Positions 1 to 5,890 of a stretch of 6,016 bases of DNA are shown one piece after another. Source of the DNA: JAAXQD01 sp035529735 (GTDB lineage Bacteria > Desulfobacterota > Desulfobacteria > Desulfobacterales > UBA11574); the NCBI GenBank assembly GCA_035529735.1, contig DATKWE010000191.1, positions 1-6,016 of the forward strand. Reading direction: 5' to 3'. Every line of letters begins with the position of its first letter. Position 1 is the first letter of the stretch. The notes beneath the pieces are model-generated. The model saw only the letters and a program-made list of their open reading frames with translations. It did not search any database and was not told where the DNA came from. Made by a program: the position numbers and the translations under genes.

Positions 1-42
1 AAATATCCATTTTATCGGGTTATACGAACTCCTTTTTACCGG

Positions 43-70
43 TTAACTACCCTATTGAATAGATAATAAT
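43..70 (+). promoter_or_regulatory. weak candidate sigma-70 promoter upstream of the methyltransferase gene
   Basis: A TTAACT element at 43-48 lies 16 bases before AATAAT at 65-70, in an AT-rich leader. The -10 matches 5/6 and the -35 4/6 of consensus. Transcription would start near 77, giving a leader of about 60 bases. In AT-rich DNA such matches arise by chance, so this is only the best candidate seen. Nothing else was recognised in 1-136. Confidence 0.25.
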
Positions 71-136
71 TTTATGGTAGACATCGTTTTCTCATTTAAC
101 TTCTTTTAACCCATACTGTGACAAGAGGACTCAGGT

Positions 137-946
137 ATGCCTCGTAACGAATATTTAATGGAAAACGATGGAGAAACCCTTCGCCTGGACTTGAAAACAG
201 ACGGCAAGAAAGTTGAAAATCAGGCCCTGTGGGCCGGTATAAAACCGGGCATGCGTGTCGCCGATTTAGGGTTTGGTTCCGGGAAAACCACCATTTATCT
301 GCACAACCTCGTTCAACCGAAGGGTGAAGTCGTCGGTGTCGACATTGCTGAACACAGAATCGAATACGCTAAAAAGCACTACCATAGAGACGGAATCGAA
401 TACATATGCAGAGATATATACGAACCTCTAGAAGATCTGGGACTGTTTGATTTTATTTGGGTCCGCTTTGTTCTTGAATACCACAAATCTAAAAGTTTCG
501 ACATCGTCAAAAACATATCCCGCATTCTGAAACCCGGAGGAATTCTCTGCCTTATCGATCTGGATTACAACTGCCTGAACCACTTCGGGCTCTCTAAAAG
601 ACTTGAAAGAACAATTTACGCATTAACCAAGGCCTTGGAAAAAAATACCGACTTCGACCCCTATGTGGGAATAAAACTATATTCTTTTATTTATGACCTT
701 GGCTACCAGGATATCGATGTTAGCATGGCCCCACATCACTTGATTTTTGGAAAATTGAATGAAATCGACAACTATAACTGGACTAAAAAGCTGGAAGTTG
801 CCGGGAAAAAATTGGGATATGAGTTTAAAGAATACAAAGGGGGGTATGAAGAGTTTTTTGAAGAATTTAAAATTTTTTTTTCCGATCCCAGGCGGTTCAC
901 CTATACCCCGATAATATGCTGCAGGGGGAATAAGCCCGCAACCTGA
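137..946 (+). CDS. class I SAM-dependent methyltransferase, substrate unknown
   Basis: This 269-residue protein is a probable cytosolic methyltransferase that transfers a methyl group from S-adenosylmethionine to an unidentified acceptor. Seen in the sequence: the glycine-rich SAM loop (motif I) VADLGFGSG at residues 41-49; the strand-2 acidic residue that binds the SAM ribose in VVGVDIA (65-71, D69); an acidic motif CRDIYE (91-96, D93) near the adenine position; FDFIWVRFVLEY (104-115) at the motif IV position; and the hydrophobic strand RILKPGGILCLIDLDY (129-144). The roughly 125 residues after the core are rich in aromatic and charged residues and probably form the acceptor site, which I cannot identify. 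The start is supported by AGAGGA at 124-129, seven bases before ATG. The gene stands alone and converges on the PilZ gene with a 37-base gap. The fold is secure; the substrate is not predicted. Confidence 0.9.
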   Translation: MPRNEYLMENDGETLRLDLKTDGKKVENQALWAGIKPGMRVADLGFGSGKTTIYLHNLVQPKGEVVGVDIAEHRIEYAKKHYHRDGIEYICRDIYEPLEDLGLFDFIWVRFVLEYHKSKSFDIVKNISRILKPGGILCLIDLDYNCLNHFGLSKRLERTIYALTKALEKNTDFDPYVGIKLYSFIYDLGYQDIDVSMAPHHLIFGKLNEIDNYNWTKKLEVAGKKLGYEFKEYKGGYEEFFEEFKIFFSDPRRFTYTPIICCRGNKPAT

Positions 947-983
947 CTTGCCAATGGGGTTAAAAGCCACTCGCCGTTGAAGT

Positions 984-3029
984 TCAGGAGCTGATATCTC
1001 TAAACAAGTTTTTTAGACACCTGAAATAATGATCTCCGTACTGCGTATTTAACACCCACATTTGATACAGTTTTTCATACGGTATGGATCGGGTTTCCGC
1101 AAAGCTTGGCGGATAAATAAGTACGGGTATCTCACACTGCTCGAATTTTGCGGAAAGATGAGAAAGCGTCAAGTAAAGAATATCCTTTGACAGGCCGGTG
1201 GCGTCCAGGACAAAAACATTGATACAGTTGGTAAGATCAGACATGTTCAAACCCACATCTGAGATATTTACCATGAAAACGGCCTTGAGATTGACGTCAT
1301 TTTTAAGTGAAAATAGATACTTTTCCCTTTTAAAGCCAAACTTTTGAAACTCTTTGGACAGGTCCCCAGCGTCAATCGTGCCGGGCTTTATGTCCAGGGC
1401 ATCCAGCATGAGGCCTCCAGACTCATGCTCGTAAAATTTCTCAAACTCAACTAAATCTTCGGGTTCGGTTTTAACGAGTCTCCACGGTTCAGGAAAACGC
1501 AATTCACTATTGGATACTTTCTGATAATGAGAATAGGTAAACGTATCCAGAGAGGAAACTTTTGGATCCTTGATTTCTCTTGCAACCCCGCCAAAGACAT
1601 GGTTGGGAAATTTGTTTTCGGGCCTGAAATAGCAGAAAAGATAATCCATATGTAGAGAATAGAGACCATGGGACGCGTTGGAAAAACGACCGATCTGGTC
1701 CAGCACAGCAATGCCGCTCCTTTTTATGGCCGGTCTGCGTGCGGCATGATGATGAATCAACCATGCATTTTCATAAAAACGAAGCATGGCCACATGGCCC
1801 TGAATTTGTCCCTTGTCCTGATAAATGAAATGCCGGGCAATATTCGGATTCCGGGTATACAGTTTTTCGTAAGTTTCCTTGATTTTTTCCTTGTTGGCCT
1901 CAATAAAAGCATATTTTTTCGGATAGATAAAACCGGTTTCAAAAAAGAAATTCCAGAGGTCGTCCATATTGACCCTGTTGCAGATATAAGAATGACCGTC
2001 TTTGGCCTGATGAAGTAATGCCAATAGTCTGCCGTGGTCTTTAATATCCATATCCAGGATGGCCAGGCCGCATTTCACCCAACCGCCGTTTTCTTCTTCC
2101 ATAATTTTTCGATAAATAGCCTGGGCTTTACATTTAATATTGAAAATGTTTGCAAAACTCAGTTCCAGCTCAGGGATGATCATGCCGGGTAACAGCACGG
2201 CATTGTTTATGTCTTCTTCCACCGAAAAACCGGATCCGGACAAATCAATAACCTTCAGATTATTCATCTGTTCTGTAAATCGATGTCTGAAGATGATGTT
2301 TGGAGATGGAACCAGTTTAAGGCGATGGCTTCTGAATTCTTTGGGTTTAAACCTTCGAATTTGATAGTTCAACGGTTCGAGAACATAGCTTCTCGTTTTA
2401 TTGTCATCGGACTGCTTGATCACTCTGCATTCCCCTGAATAGAGCATCTCATTTTCATCGGAAAAATTCAGGGTTACCGGGGATTCAGGATCGATCCATT
2501 GAAATGTCTGGGGGGGTTTTGCAGTGACTTCAACACGGAAGGCGGCCGTACTGAAATCCATGAGAACACCATCAAAAAGAGCGCTGTTCTGTATAAGCTG
2601 GACCTTGACGCCTTTGCAGGCATACCGTTTCAGTTTCCGGGGTCTGACCTCCCGACACGTCTCAGGAAGAATAAGGCGGATCCCCTCATGGTCAATGCTG
2701 ATCTCGTTGGATTTTAATAACAATACGTTTGGGCCGTCGCAAATGAGAATGTCTTGGAATTTATAGGACCTTAGCTGTCGATCGATTTTATCGGTTTCGG
2801 ACCAAAGACACCTTAACTCGTCTCCTAAACAAGGCAGCGGTTTGGCTCGGTGAGAACACGTATACCCGTATTTGGCATGTCTTAAATTTACAAGGATGGT
2901 ACCGTCTTGGAAATTAATGTAATTCAGTTTGTTGATTATATGTTTTTTATGGACCTCTTTTCCTTTTATGAAGCGGTCGCCTTCTGTACTTTTAGAATTT
3001 AATTTAATAATTTTGCTTTCGTGATCCAT
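984..3029 (-). CDS. tandem PilZ-domain protein with GNAT-like C-terminal half
   Basis: This 681-residue soluble protein has no visible signal peptide or membrane segment. Residues 35-125 look like a beta-rich N-terminal module such as often precedes PilZ domains. A first PilZ-like domain (about 127-220) has RPRKLKR (129-135) and DFSTAAF (158-164). A second (about 225-345) has KPKEFRSHR (228-236) and DLSGSG (262-267), a full D/NxSxxG motif. Neither copy has an intact RRxxxR, and the first has Ala163 where the motif has Gly, so cyclic-di-GMP binding may be weak or lost in one or both. Residues about 365-510 resemble a GNAT acyltransferase fold, including GHVAMLRFYENAWLIHHHAA (411-430) and a Gly-rich VFGGVARE (478-485). 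Residues 510-681 may be a second, degenerate GNAT-like half (SGGLMLDAL, 537-545). A likely role is a cyclic-di-GMP-responsive or scaffold protein; no reaction is assigned. The ATG is preceded by AGGA only two bases away, a poor ribosome site, but no better in-frame ATG exists nearby. Confidence 0.8.
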   Translation of the reverse strand: MDHESKIIKLNSKSTEGDRFIKGKEVHKKHIINKLNYINFQDGTILVNLRHAKYGYTCSHRAKPLPCLGDELRCLWSETDKIDRQLRSYKFQDILICDGPNVLLLKSNEISIDHEGIRLILPETCREVRPRKLKRYACKGVKVQLIQNSALFDGVLMDFSTAAFRVEVTAKPPQTFQWIDPESPVTLNFSDENEMLYSGECRVIKQSDDNKTRSYVLEPLNYQIRRFKPKEFRSHRLKLVPSPNIIFRHRFTEQMNNLKVIDLSGSGFSVEEDINNAVLLPGMIIPELELSFANIFNIKCKAQAIYRKIMEEENGGWVKCGLAILDMDIKDHGRLLALLHQAKDGHSYICNRVNMDDLWNFFFETGFIYPKKYAFIEANKEKIKETYEKLYTRNPNIARHFIYQDKGQIQGHVAMLRFYENAWLIHHHAARRPAIKRSGIAVLDQIGRFSNASHGLYSLHMDYLFCYFRPENKFPNHVFGGVAREIKDPKVSSLDTFTYSHYQKVSNSELRFPEPWRLVKTEPEDLVEFEKFYEHESGGLMLDALDIKPGTIDAGDLSKEFQKFGFKREKYLFSLKNDVNLKAVFMVNISDVGLNMSDLTNCINVFVLDATGLSKDILYLTLSHLSAKFEQCEIPVLIYPPSFAETRSIPYEKLYQMWVLNTQYGDHYFRCLKNLFRDISS

Positions 3030-3173
3030 AATCCTGATATAGTCGGGTGTTCGCTGGGTTAGATTTATACTTCCTTTTAATAAACCTGCGCACTCACGAG
3101 TTGTTCCGAAATACCCAATTCGGGTTGTCCAGGGTGCAGTGATGACGCCGATTATTGTACTTTTTGATGATTG

Positions 3174-3202
3174 AGCCTAACATACCAAATGTTGTGTGTC
3201 AA
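3174..3202 (-). promoter_or_regulatory. candidate sigma-70 promoter of the PilZ gene
   Basis: On the minus strand a perfect TTGACA (-35) occupies 3202-3197 and TAGGCT (-10, 3/6 match) occupies 3179-3174, with 17 bases between. Transcription would begin near 3167, leaving a leader of about 137 bases before the ATG at 3029. The -35 and spacing are good and the -10 is poor, as in promoters that need an activator. The -35 lies inside the loop of an inverted repeat at 3190-3218. Confidence 0.4.
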
Positions 3203-3218
3203 GAATTAGCAAACAACA
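3190..3218. promoter_or_regulatory. inverted repeat flanking the minus-strand -35 element, possible operator
   Basis: TGTTGT at 3190-3195 is the exact reverse complement of ACAACA at 3213-3218, with 17 bases between them. The candidate -35 TTGACA of the PilZ promoter sits in the loop. A regulator bound here would overlap the RNA polymerase site. Six-base arms occur by chance fairly often, so support is positional only. Confidence 0.22.
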
Positions 3219-3434
3219 ATATATAGTAATACAGCTCGGTCAATCCATGGAAAATATCCATCTGTGAATGCAAGATTCATGGCGATCCGGAGGTGCCCGC
3301 CAATGCCCCCATCGTTTCTTTATAAGCAAAAGCCATGCCGAAGCATCAACGCTTGATAATATATAAATTACAAATACTTAAAAATTTATCCCAAGGATGT
3401 TTTCGGGGAATGGGTAAAAAAGTTCACAAAAACT

Positions 3435-3452
3435 GTGTGATTTATTTCACAC
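3435..3452. promoter_or_regulatory. CRP/FNR-superfamily operator palindrome
   Basis: GTGTGATTTATTTCACAC is a perfect inverted repeat with six-base arms and a six-base spacer. It contains TGTGA-N6-TCACA, the classic CRP consensus, which is also close to sites described for HcpR-type regulators in sulfate reducers. An extra TTCACA half site lies at 3423-3428. The centre, 3443.5, is about 81 bases upstream of the predicted start of the operon transcript, within the range for activation from a class I position on the same face as -61.5, -71.5 or -82.5. The cognate regulator is not in this window. Confidence 0.6.
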
Positions 3453-3489
3453 CTATTTCAAGATCCGACAACCAACCTGTTTTTTATAA

Positions 3490-3518
3490 TTGACTAAATT
3501 CCAGATTCCGGTAAGAAT
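3490..3518 (+). promoter_or_regulatory. sigma-70 promoter of the DUF2007/aldolase/Nudix operon
   Basis: TTGACT at 3490-3495 (5/6 of the -35 consensus) is followed after 17 bases by AAGAAT at 3513-3518 (4/6 of the -10 consensus). Transcription would begin near 3525, giving a leader of about 63 bases that opens with a hairpin. A second -10-like TATAAT occurs at 3485-3490 but has no good -35. Both lie downstream of the CRP/FNR-type palindrome. Confidence 0.5.
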
Positions 3519-3522
3519 AGTA

Positions 3523-3552
3523 GATCCCTACGGGCTTACCCCCGTAGTCATC
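3523..3552 (+). promoter_or_regulatory. hairpin at the predicted 5' end of the operon transcript
   Basis: CTACGGG at 3528-3534 pairs perfectly with CCCGTAG at 3541-3547 across a six-base loop (CTTACC). After two mismatches, GAT at 3523-3525 pairs with ATC at 3550-3552. No T-run follows, so it is unlikely to be an intrinsic terminator. It would lie within the first bases of the predicted transcript, where a stem can protect mRNA from decay. A protein operator is the alternative. Confidence 0.45.
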
Positions 3553-3587
3553 TGCTAATTTTGGATAGAATCGGTTAAGTTCACGCT

Positions 3588-3842
3588 ATGAACGAAAGAG
3601 ACGAGCAGGAATTTATCAATATCGCTATTTTGGAGAATGTCATAGAGGCGCAACTGATTGCTTCCATCCTGAACGAACACAACATTCCCCATCGGATACG
3701 ATCTTTTCATGATACGGCTTATGATGGGTTGTTTCAATTCCAAATGGGCTGGGGCGCACTCTGTGCACCCCTTTCGAACAAAGGGGAAATCCTTGAAATT
3801 TTAAACGACGTCAGATCAAAAATTTTCGACAATCAAGAATAA
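3588..3842 (+). CDS. small DUF2007-like putative signal-transducing protein
   Basis: This 84-residue cytosolic protein resembles the DUF2007 (putative signal transducing protein) family in its N-terminal pattern: a strand FINIAIL (9-15), then VIEAQLIASILNEHNIPHRIRS (18-39), matching the family's 'EA..i.s.L...gIp..i' signature. It continues with a Gly-Trp segment MGWGALCAP (53-61) and a C-terminal helix GEILEILNDVRSKI (66-79). Family members are small ferredoxin-like domains of unproven function, sometimes fused to other domains. The start is fixed by an in-frame TAA at 3576-3578, four codons upstream. There is no clear Shine-Dalgarno sequence before this ATG, unlike the next gene, so it may be translated weakly. 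It is probably the first gene of an operon with the aldolase, 44 bases downstream. Confidence 0.75.
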   Translation: MNERDEQEFINIAILENVIEAQLIASILNEHNIPHRIRSFHDTAYDGLFQFQMGWGALCAPLSNKGEILEILNDVRSKIFDNQE

Positions 3843-3872
3843 CCGATTATACTCGCCGTGAACGATTATCAA

Positions 3873-3879
3873 AAGGAGG
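3873..3879 (+). promoter_or_regulatory. strong ribosome binding site of the aldolase gene
   Basis: AAGGAGG lies seven bases before the ATG at 3887. It is the strongest Shine-Dalgarno sequence in the window, it fixes the start, and it suggests the aldolase is translated at a much higher level than the preceding small gene. Confidence 0.85.
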
Positions 3880-3886
3880 TTAAGCC

Positions 3887-5182
3887 ATGTCTGGAAACCA
3901 AACTGTTCCTTCAAAGGATTTTGAAGAAGCATTAAAAATCGGCCGCCCACCTAACGTGGCAAAACTTTTCCCCAATTCAAAGGCCCTGATCGTCAGCGGA
4001 AAGTTTATTGACCGTGCAATGCTCCAAAAGGGTAAGGCCATCGCCATGGCTGCCAACGGTCGAAACAATTTTGTTATTCGAGGCGCGCTACAGGCCGCCC
4101 AGCGAGCAAATGCCGCCATTATCATAGAAATCGCCAGATCCGAAGGCGGCGCCGATGCATATTGTGCGGTCAATTACTGGAACATTGCCCGGCAGGTGGA
4201 TGCCGTCTGCAACGAACTGGGCATCACAGTCCCGGTGGCCATTCACGCAGACCATTATGGAATCAAGAACGAACAGGATGTCGCTGATGCCAAAATTGAG
4301 ATTCCAACGCTGTTTGAAGCAGGAATGACCTCCATTGCCATTGATGCATCCCATCTGCCCGATGATCAGAATCTGATGGCCAACCTGGAACTGAACCCCT
4401 TTGTTCCTGTTTGGGCCGGTCTTGAAACCGAGGTCGGTGAAATTAAAGGAAAAGAGGGGCTCTCAACCGTGAAAGAAGCTTTGTTTCTGATACAGGGCCT
4501 GAACGCGCACGATATTTTTCCGGATTGGATCGCTTTAAACAACGGAACAACCCACGGCATCGAGGCCAGCGGTCAGGGGATACAGGTCGATTTAACCGCA
4601 GAAATTCACCAGGCTCTGACAAAATATCAGGTTTCCGGCGCCCAGCACGGCACATCCGGAAACAGCTCCGACAGGTTGCTGGAAATAGCGGCTAAAACCC
4701 GGACAACCAAAGCAAATGTGGCCACCGCTCTGCAAATGATCTCCTGGGGCCTCGAAGTCAACGACTACGGCAATGCCATACTCGACGAAGACGGCAAATT
4801 CATCAAGATTAAGGATCAGGGGGTCACCGAAGAAATGTGGAAAGAGATGACCGCCTATGCTGAATCCAAAGGACTTAAAGGAGGGAATTACAAGAAACTC
4901 AACCTGCCGTTCGAAAATAAGTTGATGGGACAGCCGAAAACAGTCAGAGAACGAATGATTAAACGGGTTGAGGCGTTTATTTATAACATGCTTGTAAACG
5001 TCTTCAATGCAAAAGACACGACACCCCTTGCCATCAACGCCATCCTCGAGGTTGGAACATTTGATCCGGGCCCCAAAGCACACCGCATAGAAGACCCCGA
5101 TGAATGGACTCCGGAAAAAATCGCCCAAAGGGCGGCTTTGATCACTTCCGATAAAGGCCCGGAGGGGGATTTCGACGATTAA
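3887..5182 (+). CDS. class II (zinc-dependent) fructose-bisphosphate aldolase family protein, long form
   Basis: This 431-residue cytosolic protein belongs to the class II aldolases, which use a divalent metal for reversible aldol cleavage of ketose bisphosphates in glycolysis and gluconeogenesis. Seen in the sequence: HADH (120-123), giving the catalytic Asp122 and metal ligand His123; GMTSIAIDASHLP (146-158), matching the family 'G.tSvMiDgS' strand; E180-T-E182-V-G; HG at 223-224 and QHGTSGN (253-259), supplying the other two metal-binding histidines and the phosphate loop; and TKANVAT (274-280), matching the 'KiNidT' segment. The usual HGGSG reads HGTSG here. The protein is longer than E. 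coli FbaA (about 359 residues) and GatY/KbaY types (about 285), with an extended C-terminal region resembling class IIa in its last helices. Family and metal site look intact. Whether the substrate is fructose 1,6-bisphosphate or another ketose phosphate cannot be told. It lies two bases before the Nudix gene. Confidence 0.88.
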   Translation: MSGNQTVPSKDFEEALKIGRPPNVAKLFPNSKALIVSGKFIDRAMLQKGKAIAMAANGRNNFVIRGALQAAQRANAAIIIEIARSEGGADAYCAVNYWNIARQVDAVCNELGITVPVAIHADHYGIKNEQDVADAKIEIPTLFEAGMTSIAIDASHLPDDQNLMANLELNPFVPVWAGLETEVGEIKGKEGLSTVKEALFLIQGLNAHDIFPDWIALNNGTTHGIEASGQGIQVDLTAEIHQALTKYQVSGAQHGTSGNSSDRLLEIAAKTRTTKANVATALQMISWGLEVNDYGNAILDEDGKFIKIKDQGVTEEMWKEMTAYAESKGLKGGNYKKLNLPFENKLMGQPKTVRERMIKRVEAFIYNMLVNVFNAKDTTPLAINAILEVGTFDPGPKAHRIEDPDEWTPEKIAQRAALITSDKGPEGDFDD

Positions 5183-5184
5183 CC

Positions 5185-5688
5185 ATGCGGAAAAAAAATT
5201 TTTGTTATTATTGCGGCGCAGGACTCACAAAAAAAATATTTGAAGGGTGCCTGCGCCTTTTCTGTGACCACTGCAATGAACCCCTTTATGAAAATCCCAT
5301 ACCGGCCACCTGCCTTGTTGTCGTGGACAATAGTGAGAGAGTACTTCTTGTAAAACGGAGTGTAGCGCCCAAAAAAGGTTTCTGGTGCCTCCCAGGCGGG
5401 TTTATGGAACTTGGTGAAACACCGGAAAAAGCGGCTTTAAGAGAGCTAAAAGAAGAGACCGGGCTGTCGGGACAGATCGATATGCTCCTTGGCGTCTCCA
5501 GCAACCCCAGCGCCCAATACCACACCGTATTAATGGTGGGCTATCTGGTCAAAAACTATACCGGCACCCTTATGCCCGGCGATGATGCAGATGATGCTGC
5601 CCGCTTTAATTATGATGAATTGCCGGAAATCGCCTTCGAGAGCCATGCCAGTTTCATCAGAATGTATTACGCAGCCTATTCCGTGTGA
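5185..5688 (+). CDS. Nudix hydrolase with N-terminal zinc ribbon
   Basis: This 167-residue cytosolic enzyme probably hydrolyses a nucleoside diphosphate linked to another moiety, such as ADP-ribose, NADH or a nucleotide sugar. A zinc ribbon with Cys7, Cys10, Cys27 and Cys30 is followed by YENP (35-38), the arrangement of the Nudix_N_2 family. The Nudix box at residues 72-94 is complete: G72-x5-E78-x7-R86-E87-L-K-E90-E91-T-G93-L94, so metal binding and catalysis should be intact. The SQPWPFPxS motif of NudC is absent, so an NADH-specific assignment is not made. The ATG lies two bases after the aldolase stop. GGAGGGGG at 5161-5168 inside the aldolase gene is 16 bases away, too far for a normal site, so translation is probably coupled to the upstream gene. 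A tight operon with a sugar-phosphate aldolase is the main context clue. Confidence 0.9.
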   Translation: MRKKNFCYYCGAGLTKKIFEGCLRLFCDHCNEPLYENPIPATCLVVVDNSERVLLVKRSVAPKKGFWCLPGGFMELGETPEKAALRELKEETGLSGQIDMLLGVSSNPSAQYHTVLMVGYLVKNYTGTLMPGDDADDAARFNYDELPEIAFESHASFIRMYYAAYSV

Positions 5689-5689
5689 T

Positions 5690-5710
5690 ATGCCGGCCGC
5701 GGGGCGGCAT
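5690..5710 (+). terminator. hairpin after the Nudix gene, possible terminator
   Basis: ATGCCG at 5690-5695 pairs with CGGCAT at 5705-5710. Two further C-G pairs can form inside after one mismatch, leaving a three-base loop. It begins one base after the Nudix stop codon, where an operon would end. No T-run follows (CGACGCACTTTAT), so intrinsic termination would be inefficient. It may instead stabilise the 3' end. Confidence 0.4.
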
Positions 5711-5754
5711 CGACGCACTTTATCCCTGCCAGGCCCGTTTAATGGAAAATATAC

Positions 5755-5832
5755 ATGACTAAAACAGGACTCGTATACGACGAAATATATCTAAAGCACG
5801 ACACCGGTTCCCACCACCCTGAAAAAGCCCAA
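5755..5832 (+). pseudogene. 5' remnant of a histone deacetylase / AcuC-type amidohydrolase gene
   Basis: The first 26 codons read MTKTGLVYDEIYLKHDTGSH followed by HPEKAQ. This is the diagnostic N-terminus of bacterial histone deacetylase-family (AcuC/acetylpolyamine amidohydrolase) proteins, which run 'TG.vYd..yl.HdtG..HPE.p.Rl..i'. Members are normally 300 residues or more. Here the resemblance stops at residue 26, the frame ends at 5994 after 79 codons, and it overlaps the 3' end of a minus-strand gene. A one-base shift near 5832 would read HITAFSILQ, which fits the next family helix modestly, but that frame also soon stops. It is therefore a frameshifted or interrupted gene, a rearrangement scar or an assembly join. 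The ribosome site is weak (TGGAAAA about nine bases before ATG). Confidence 0.6.
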
Positions 5833-5850
5833 ACACATCACCGCTTTTTC
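5821..5850. terminator. inverted repeat, possible terminator for the minus-strand gene
   Basis: GAAAAAGC at 5821-5828 is the exact reverse complement of GCTTTTTC at 5843-5850, with a 14-base loop. On the minus strand it lies about 40 bases after the stop codon of the edge gene. The stem is mostly A-T and the loop is large, so it would be a weak terminator. It also overlaps the end of the deacetylase homology and one copy of the 23-bp repeat. Confidence 0.3.
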
Positions 5851-5853
5851 CAT
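5831..5853. repeat. imperfect 23-bp direct repeat, copy 1
   Basis: This copy matches 5903-5925 at 20 of 23 positions; the mismatches are at 5834, 5839 and 5845. It starts where deacetylase similarity ends. Read on the minus strand it could encode DGKSGDVF, close to the NGKGGYVF encoded by copy 2 inside the edge gene. Confidence 0.6.
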
Positions 5854-5890
5854 CCTTCAAACGTTCTCAACTTCCAAACTTCTTTTTTGC

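Larger units (their letters stand above)
3030..3587. other. 558-base intergenic regulatory region between divergent genes
   Basis: No convincing gene is present. The half near the PilZ gene (3030-3230) holds a candidate minus-strand promoter inside an inverted repeat. The middle (3230-3360) has slightly GC-richer sequence with an open frame lacking a start codon, possibly a gene remnant. The half near the operon (3360-3587) is AT-rich and holds a CRP/FNR-type palindrome, a sigma-70 promoter and a hairpin, each listed separately. Confidence 0.7.

Noticed and set aside
677..970. A 97-codon minus-strand frame opposite the methyltransferase 3' end
   Set aside because: Its composition (Phe/Pro/Ile-rich) is that of an antisense shadow, and it ends within the conserved methyltransferase gene.
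941..987. Terminator between the convergent methyltransferase and PilZ genes
   Set aside because: Only a five-base CCTGA/TCAGG complementarity with a long loop is present, and there is no T-run on either strand.
1668..2018. A 116-codon plus-strand frame inside the PilZ gene
   Set aside because: It is antisense to the GNAT-like region and has no ribosome site or family resemblance.
3279..3298. A possible sigma-54 promoter (TGG...GC)
   Set aside because: The spacing between the GG and GC dinucleotides is 12 bases rather than 10, and the flanking consensus bases are missing.
4592..5128. A 178-codon open frame on the minus strand opposite the aldolase gene
   Set aside because: It lies wholly within the well-supported aldolase coding region, is rich in Phe/Gly/Cys as expected of an antisense frame, and has no recognisable motif.
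5185..5688. Assignment of the Nudix protein as NudC (NADH pyrophosphatase)
   Set aside because: The zinc ribbon is shared, but the protein is short and lacks the SQPWPFPxS motif after the Nudix box.
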